Source of the DNA: Thiotrichaceae bacterium
GTDB taxonomy: Bacteria > Pseudomonadota > Gammaproteobacteria > Thiotrichales > Thiotrichaceae
Length of the DNA: 8,409 bases
Direction: 5' to 3'
Assembly (NCBI GenBank): GCA_026992705.1
Contig: JALWYT010000050.1
Span: 1-8,409, forward strand
The notes under the pieces were generated by a model, which was not told where the DNA came from, ran no database searches, and was given only the letters and a program-made list of their open reading frames with translations. How positions within the stretch are numbered: the first letter of the stretch is position 1; each line of letters opens with the position of its first letter. Made by a program: the position numbers and the translations under genes. Positions 6,227 through 8,409 of this stretch are shown here, in pieces.

Positions 6227-6335
6227 GCAATGGGATATTAGGTGAGATGGGTACAATAATCGCTTTTTTATCATCAGATATATCTATCTTTCCGTTAATA
6301 TAATCAATAACGATACAGCTATCCAAAAAAATCAT
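6222..6335 (-). pseudogene. Truncated PIN-domain (VapC-like) toxin, N-terminal fragment
   Basis: From ATG 6335 the frame encodes MIFLDSCIVIDYINGKIDIS and continues to a stop at 6222-6224, 37 residues in all. The opening, with an aspartate in LDSC and a second in VIDY, is the start of a PIN-domain ribonuclease (VapC family, normally about 130 residues). After about residue 24 the sequence no longer looks like PIN and runs into the promoter of the next gene. The rest of the toxin, with the remaining acidic active-site residues, is missing, so it cannot be an active nuclease. It starts 6 bases after the decayed antitoxin gene, the usual VapB-VapC layout. Confidence 0.65.
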
Positions 6336-6341
6336 AATTTA

Positions 6342-6610
6342 TTATCTTCTTAAGTTATGAATATATTCTGCACTACCATGGATATGATCTACAGCGATGT
6401 TATCCGTATTATCAACATCATAATCTTTTTGTATAATATGCTTATGATCATCTACATTTTTTTAGTATACGTTATACTACTGCCTTTAAATGAGAGCATA
6501 AACTGTTGAATTGCCTCAATAGTAACTTCTATCTATGCTTTTTTATGAGCTTTGACGAAAGCTAGAAGCTCTTTTTCAGTTTCTTGATTGTCAATTTTTA
6601 GTGTAATCAT
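6342..6610 (-). pseudogene. Decayed VapB-like antitoxin gene (one stop, one frameshift)
   Basis: Reading leftwards from ATG 6610, the frame gives MITLKIDNQETEKELLAFVK and five more residues before a TAG (6533-6535). The same frame then continues IEVTIEAIQQFMLSFKG and is lost at a run of seven A (plus-strand T at 6457-6463). Taking away one A restores a frame ending VDHIHGSAEYIHNLRR and TAA at 6342-6344. The restored protein would have about 90 residues, a typical antitoxin length, with a beta-strand-like start and a helical, charged C-terminus. It lies directly upstream of the PIN fragment. The HxxSAxYxHxLRR tail is something I associate with antitoxins paired with PIN toxins. The two lesions argue that no functional protein is made. 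Confidence 0.6.
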
Positions 6611-6649
6611 AATTTTCACTTAATTAATATTTTAATATGAATCAATAGC

Positions 6650-6756
6650 TTATACTATATACTGTAGTGGAGTCACGGATTCATCTTTAAGCTCTTCGGT
6701 ATTTTTAGAACGTCCACTTGCAATTCAATAAACTCTTTGAAGTCTTTGTGAAACAT
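6650..6756 (-). pseudogene. Remnant of a second nucleotidyltransferase gene
   Basis: The start matches the intact gene: ATG 6756 encodes MFHKDFKEFIEL. After 12 codons the sequence jumps to the C-terminal SGRSKNTEEL part, which in the intact gene lies some 355 bp further on. The join is out of frame, so translation from the ATG would stop after 27 residues. The central portion with the GG and D-x-D catalytic residues is deleted. The tail after TEEL (KDESVTPLQYIV, stop at 6650-6652) differs from copy A, so the source was a diverged paralogue. Confidence 0.6.
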
Positions 6757-6892
6757 CTTTTTGATAACTCATATAAGATTCACGCAACACTTCAATTGCA
6801 TCAATACATTCTGAAATACTACGACTTTGCCAATAGTCCAAATCAGATGGCTGCTCTTTATTTGTTGTAATACAAGTTACTTTTCTAACCAT
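6725..6892 (-). pseudogene. Second copy of the small nucleotidyltransferase partner, truncated
   Basis: From ATG 6892 the frame encodes 55 residues beginning MVRKVTCITT and ending LQRVY, of which 49 are identical to the copy at 5421-5621. It stops early because a CGA codon has become TGA, removing the last seven residues. An extra base between the two possible start codons puts the first ATG out of frame, so only the MVRKVT start remains. The partner nucleotidyltransferase is destroyed, so the product, if made, would have no cognate partner here, although it might still bind the intact protein. The frame is also open upstream to a TTG at 6958, but those residues derive from UPF0175 sequence in the wrong frame. 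Confidence 0.6.
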
Positions 6893-6920
6893 TCTGTAGT
6901 TTTGGCATTTTGTGTATTTC

Positions 6921-7124
6921 CTATAGTTTAACATTTTCAAGAATGGTTTCATCAGCAATCAGAACCCCCTTACCAAACAAAGTGTCCTTCTAAACGCTGA
7001 AGGAATGCATCAAAACTAAGATTAGCTAGAAGCAATATTTGTTGATCTAATTCACTTTGTGTTACATGAACTGCATCAGCAAAATGTGAAGGAGATTTAT
7101 TTGAAAATTTTGAAAAGTATCCAC
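6921..7124 (-). pseudogene. Chimeric UPF0175 remnant (N-terminus of first, C-terminus of second)
   Basis: The stretch aligns at its right end with the first UPF0175 gene (start region, then SELDQQIL) and at its left end with the second (LANLSFDAFLQRLE and, in another frame, FGKGVLIADETILENVKL). The two parts meet where copy A has about 355 bp more, so an internal deletion fused the two paralogues. The start codon is GTG in place of ATG, one base is missing after the first nine codons, and another frameshift lies after the LEGHF segment. It is not translatable as a whole. Confidence 0.6.
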
Positions 7125-7154
7125 CACTCTATCCTTGTTAAAAAGCTTATAGAC

Positions 7155-7160
7155 ATTATA
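7155..7160 (-). promoter_or_regulatory. Conserved TATAAT box of module copy B
   Basis: This TATAAT and the leader after it match those in front of the intact UPF0175 gene. It would drive transcription leftwards through copy B and perhaps into the intact module, as no strong terminator lies between them. Confidence 0.4.
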
Positions 7161-7238
7161 GCATGAGATATTAGACGAGGAAGGAAAACGTAAAAGTTAC
7201 TTCATAAATTCTATTCGAGCTAGAGCTAATATAACAAC

Positions 7239-7302
7239 TTTTTGTAACAAAAGAATGTATCCAATTAACAGATTATTTTTTGTAACATCAATTAAGAATG
7301 TA
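7239..7302 (+). repeat. Pair of imperfect direct repeats upstream of the GHKL ATPase gene
   Basis: TTTTTGTAACA followed by AAGAATGTA occurs twice: 7239-7249 plus 7251-7259, and 7277-7287 plus 7294-7302. The halves are 1 and 6 bases apart. The second copy overlaps a possible promoter (TTGTAA at 7280-7285 and TAAAAT at 7301-7306, spacing 15). The layout would suit an operator for a regulator of the ATPase gene. The rest of 7180-7362 shows no gene. Confidence 0.4.
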
Positions 7303-7362
7303 AAATATCATCATTTAACTTACATAAGAAATATCAATTGAATTATCAAGGTAGCTTTAAAA

Positions 7363-8409
7363 ATGAAAGCAAAGATGTTATTCACTAAATTGTATAAAGC
7401 ATCAACAGAAAATGATGTTAACAAAGTCATAAATCAGGTGGTTAATGATGACTCTATTGGTTGGCATCCATATGGAGATAATGAAAGCTTCTTTGGTGTG
7501 ATAGAAAATCAGCAGGCATCTGCTATTCCTGCGTTAGTCGAAAAACTAACTAATTCGATTGATGCTATTTTAATGAAAAAATGTTTGGAGGAAGGGATTG
7601 ATCCAAAATCAACACAAGCTCCTCAGAGTGTTGACGAAGCAATTTTAAGATATTTTCCTGATTCCTCCAATTGGGATTTAGCTAAAAAGAGACAGCTTCA
7701 GGCTGAAGATATTCAAGTAATTGCTGACGGTTCCTATAAAGATAGGAAGAGAAATACATCTCTAATTATTTATGATAATGGAGAAGGACAACACCCAGAT
7801 AAATTTAGTGATACTTTTCTTTCTTTACTACGTGGAAACAAAAATGAAATTCATTTTGTTCAAGGAAAGTATAATATGGGAGGTTCAGGTGCGATTGTTT
7901 TTTGTGGAAAACAACGTTACCAACTGATTGCATCAAGACGCTTTGATAAAAGTGGAGACTTTGGTTTTACGCTAATTAGAAAACATCCTTTATCTGAGGC
8001 TGAAAAGAAAATTAAGAAAAATACATGGTATGAATATTTGACAATTCATAATGAGATTCCAAGATTTAAACTTCTAGATGAAGGCTTAGATTTAGGACTT
8101 TATAATCGTAAGTTTATCACAGGAACAATTATTAAACTTTATTCCTATAACTTACCTAGCGGCTCTCGTTCAGTTATTTCAAGAGACTTGAACCAAAGTA
8201 TTAATGAATATTTATTTCAGCCCGCTCTACCTATTTATACAATTGATACTAAAGAAAGGTATCCAAAAGATAGAAATCTTCAGCGTGATTTGTTCGGATT
8301 AAAACACCGACTTGAAACAAATGATAATAAATATATAAGTGAAACTTTTTCAGAAGAAATACAAGATTCTGAGATTGGAAATTATAAAGTAACAGTTTAT
8401 GTATTTAAC
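7363..8409 (+). CDS. GHKL-type (Hsp90/MutL/MORC-like) ATPase, 5' part
   Basis: From ATG 7363 the frame stays open for 349 codons to the window edge, so the C-terminus is missing. The ATP-binding motifs are complete: an N box EKLTNSIDA (60-68) with the Mg-binding Asn64, a G1 box DNGEG (138-142) and a G2 box GKYNMGGSG (168-176). FLSLLRGNK (152-160) and VQGKYNMGG are typical of a family of stand-alone GHKL ATPases that I associate with restriction/defence-type islands, related to the MutL/MORC-like group. ATP binding would close a dimer clamp; the DNA or protein substrate is unknown. It is not HtpG, MutL or a gyrase subunit, whose motifs read differently. AAGG lies 11 bases before the ATG; ATG 7375 is an alternative. 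It is divergent in direction from the toxin-antitoxin remnants and lies in AT-rich DNA. Downstream partners would reveal its system. Confidence 0.82.
   Translation, partial: MKAKMLFTKLYKASTENDVNKVINQVVNDDSIGWHPYGDNESFFGVIENQQASAIPALVEKLTNSIDAILMKKCLEEGIDPKSTQAPQSVDEAILRYFPDSSNWDLAKKRQLQAEDIQVIADGSYKDRKRNTSLIIYDNGEGQHPDKFSDTFLSLLRGNKNEIHFVQGKYNMGGSGAIVFCGKQRYQLIASRRFDKSGDFGFTLIRKHPLSEAEKKIKKNTWYEYLTIHNEIPRFKLLDEGLDLGLYNRKFITGTIIKLYSYNLPSGSRSVISRDLNQSINEYLFQPALPIYTIDTKERYPKDRNLQRDLFGLKHRLETNDNKYISETFSEEIQDSEIGNYKVTVYVFN

Larger units (their letters stand above)
5051..6246. repeat. Module copy A: UPF0175, UPF0175, partner, nucleotidyltransferase
   Basis: This 1.2-kb stretch is the complete copy of a four-gene module whose shortened copy lies at 6693-7179 in the same orientation. 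Identity is high in the small-partner gene (49 of 55 residues) and lower in the UPF0175 parts. Two segments of copy A, 5081-5435 and about 5740-6095, have no counterpart in copy B. Confidence 0.75.
6693..7179. repeat. Module copy B: decayed direct duplicate of the antitoxin/nucleotidyltransferase module
   Basis: This stretch aligns along its length with 5051-6246 in the same orientation. Relative to copy A it has two deletions of about 355 bp, at 6721/6722 and near 7030, plus small indels. It keeps the TATAAT box and leader at its right end. All its reading frames are damaged or truncated. No transposase or terminal inverted repeat accompanies the copies. Confidence 0.75.

Noticed and set aside
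6547..6576. Hairpin-like AGCTTT-GACG-AAAGCT followed by a T run on the plus strand
   Set aside because: It lies within the decayed antitoxin gene, no rightward gene ends there, and its T run is separated from the short stem by several bases.
5051..7179. Insertion sequence or transposon as the cause of the two module copies
   Set aside because: No transposase gene, terminal inverted repeat or target-site duplication is visible. Duplication followed by deletion explains the pattern.
7180..7238. Leftward frame fragments such as an end reading VILALARIEFMK
   Set aside because: Too short, with no start, and no recognisable match to a PIN toxin C-terminus; it cannot be distinguished from chance.
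1..8409. CRISPR arrays, tRNA or rRNA genes
   Set aside because: No regularly spaced repeats, cloverleaf-like segment or rRNA-like sequence was seen on either strand.

Overview
The window looks like a piece of gammaproteobacterial chromosome of low to moderate GC in which a stretch of housekeeping genes meets an AT-rich accessory region of defence-type and toxin-antitoxin genes. The lineage is inferred from HemF, TypA and a CysQ tail that closely follow the Escherichia coli-type proteins; I cannot name a genus.

Left part (1-3321): the 3' end of a cysQ-like gene and hemF (oxygen-dependent coproporphyrinogen III oxidase) read rightwards. A 46-codon single-pass membrane protein gene and typA/bipA (ribosome-associated GTPase) read leftwards. 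hemF and the small gene converge on nested inverted repeats. typA has its own TATAAT box in the gap to the next gene.

Middle part (3322-6610, all leftward): a 561-codon gene resembles the DNA-phosphorothioation-associated 'putative methyltransferase' family but appears to lack the methyltransferase domain. It follows by 19 bp a nucleotidyltransferase-fold gene, which overlaps its small partner gene by 50 bp. Upstream of these lie two UPF0175-type antitoxin genes without intact toxins and the wreck of a VapBC-like pair: an antitoxin with a stop and a frameshift, and a PIN toxin reduced to about 24 recognisable N-terminal codons. A seven-codon relic at the end of the first UPF0175 gene may be all that is left of its own PIN toxin.

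Right part (6650-7179): a second, decayed copy of the UPF0175-UPF0175-small protein-nucleotidyltransferase module. It has shrunk from about 1.2 kb to about 0.49 kb by two internal deletions and carries further frameshifts and a nonsense mutation. The region from 5027 to 7179 therefore reads as a toxin-antitoxin graveyard made by duplication, deletion and loss of toxins.

Right edge (7363-8409+): a rightward GHKL (Hsp90/MutL/MORC-like) ATPase gene with intact N, G1 and G2 boxes leaves the window. A pair of imperfect direct repeats precedes it. It resembles ATPases that I know from restriction/defence-type islands. Any partner genes would lie to the right, and they would decide whether a working defence system is present. 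Family names here come from pattern recognition, with no database search.
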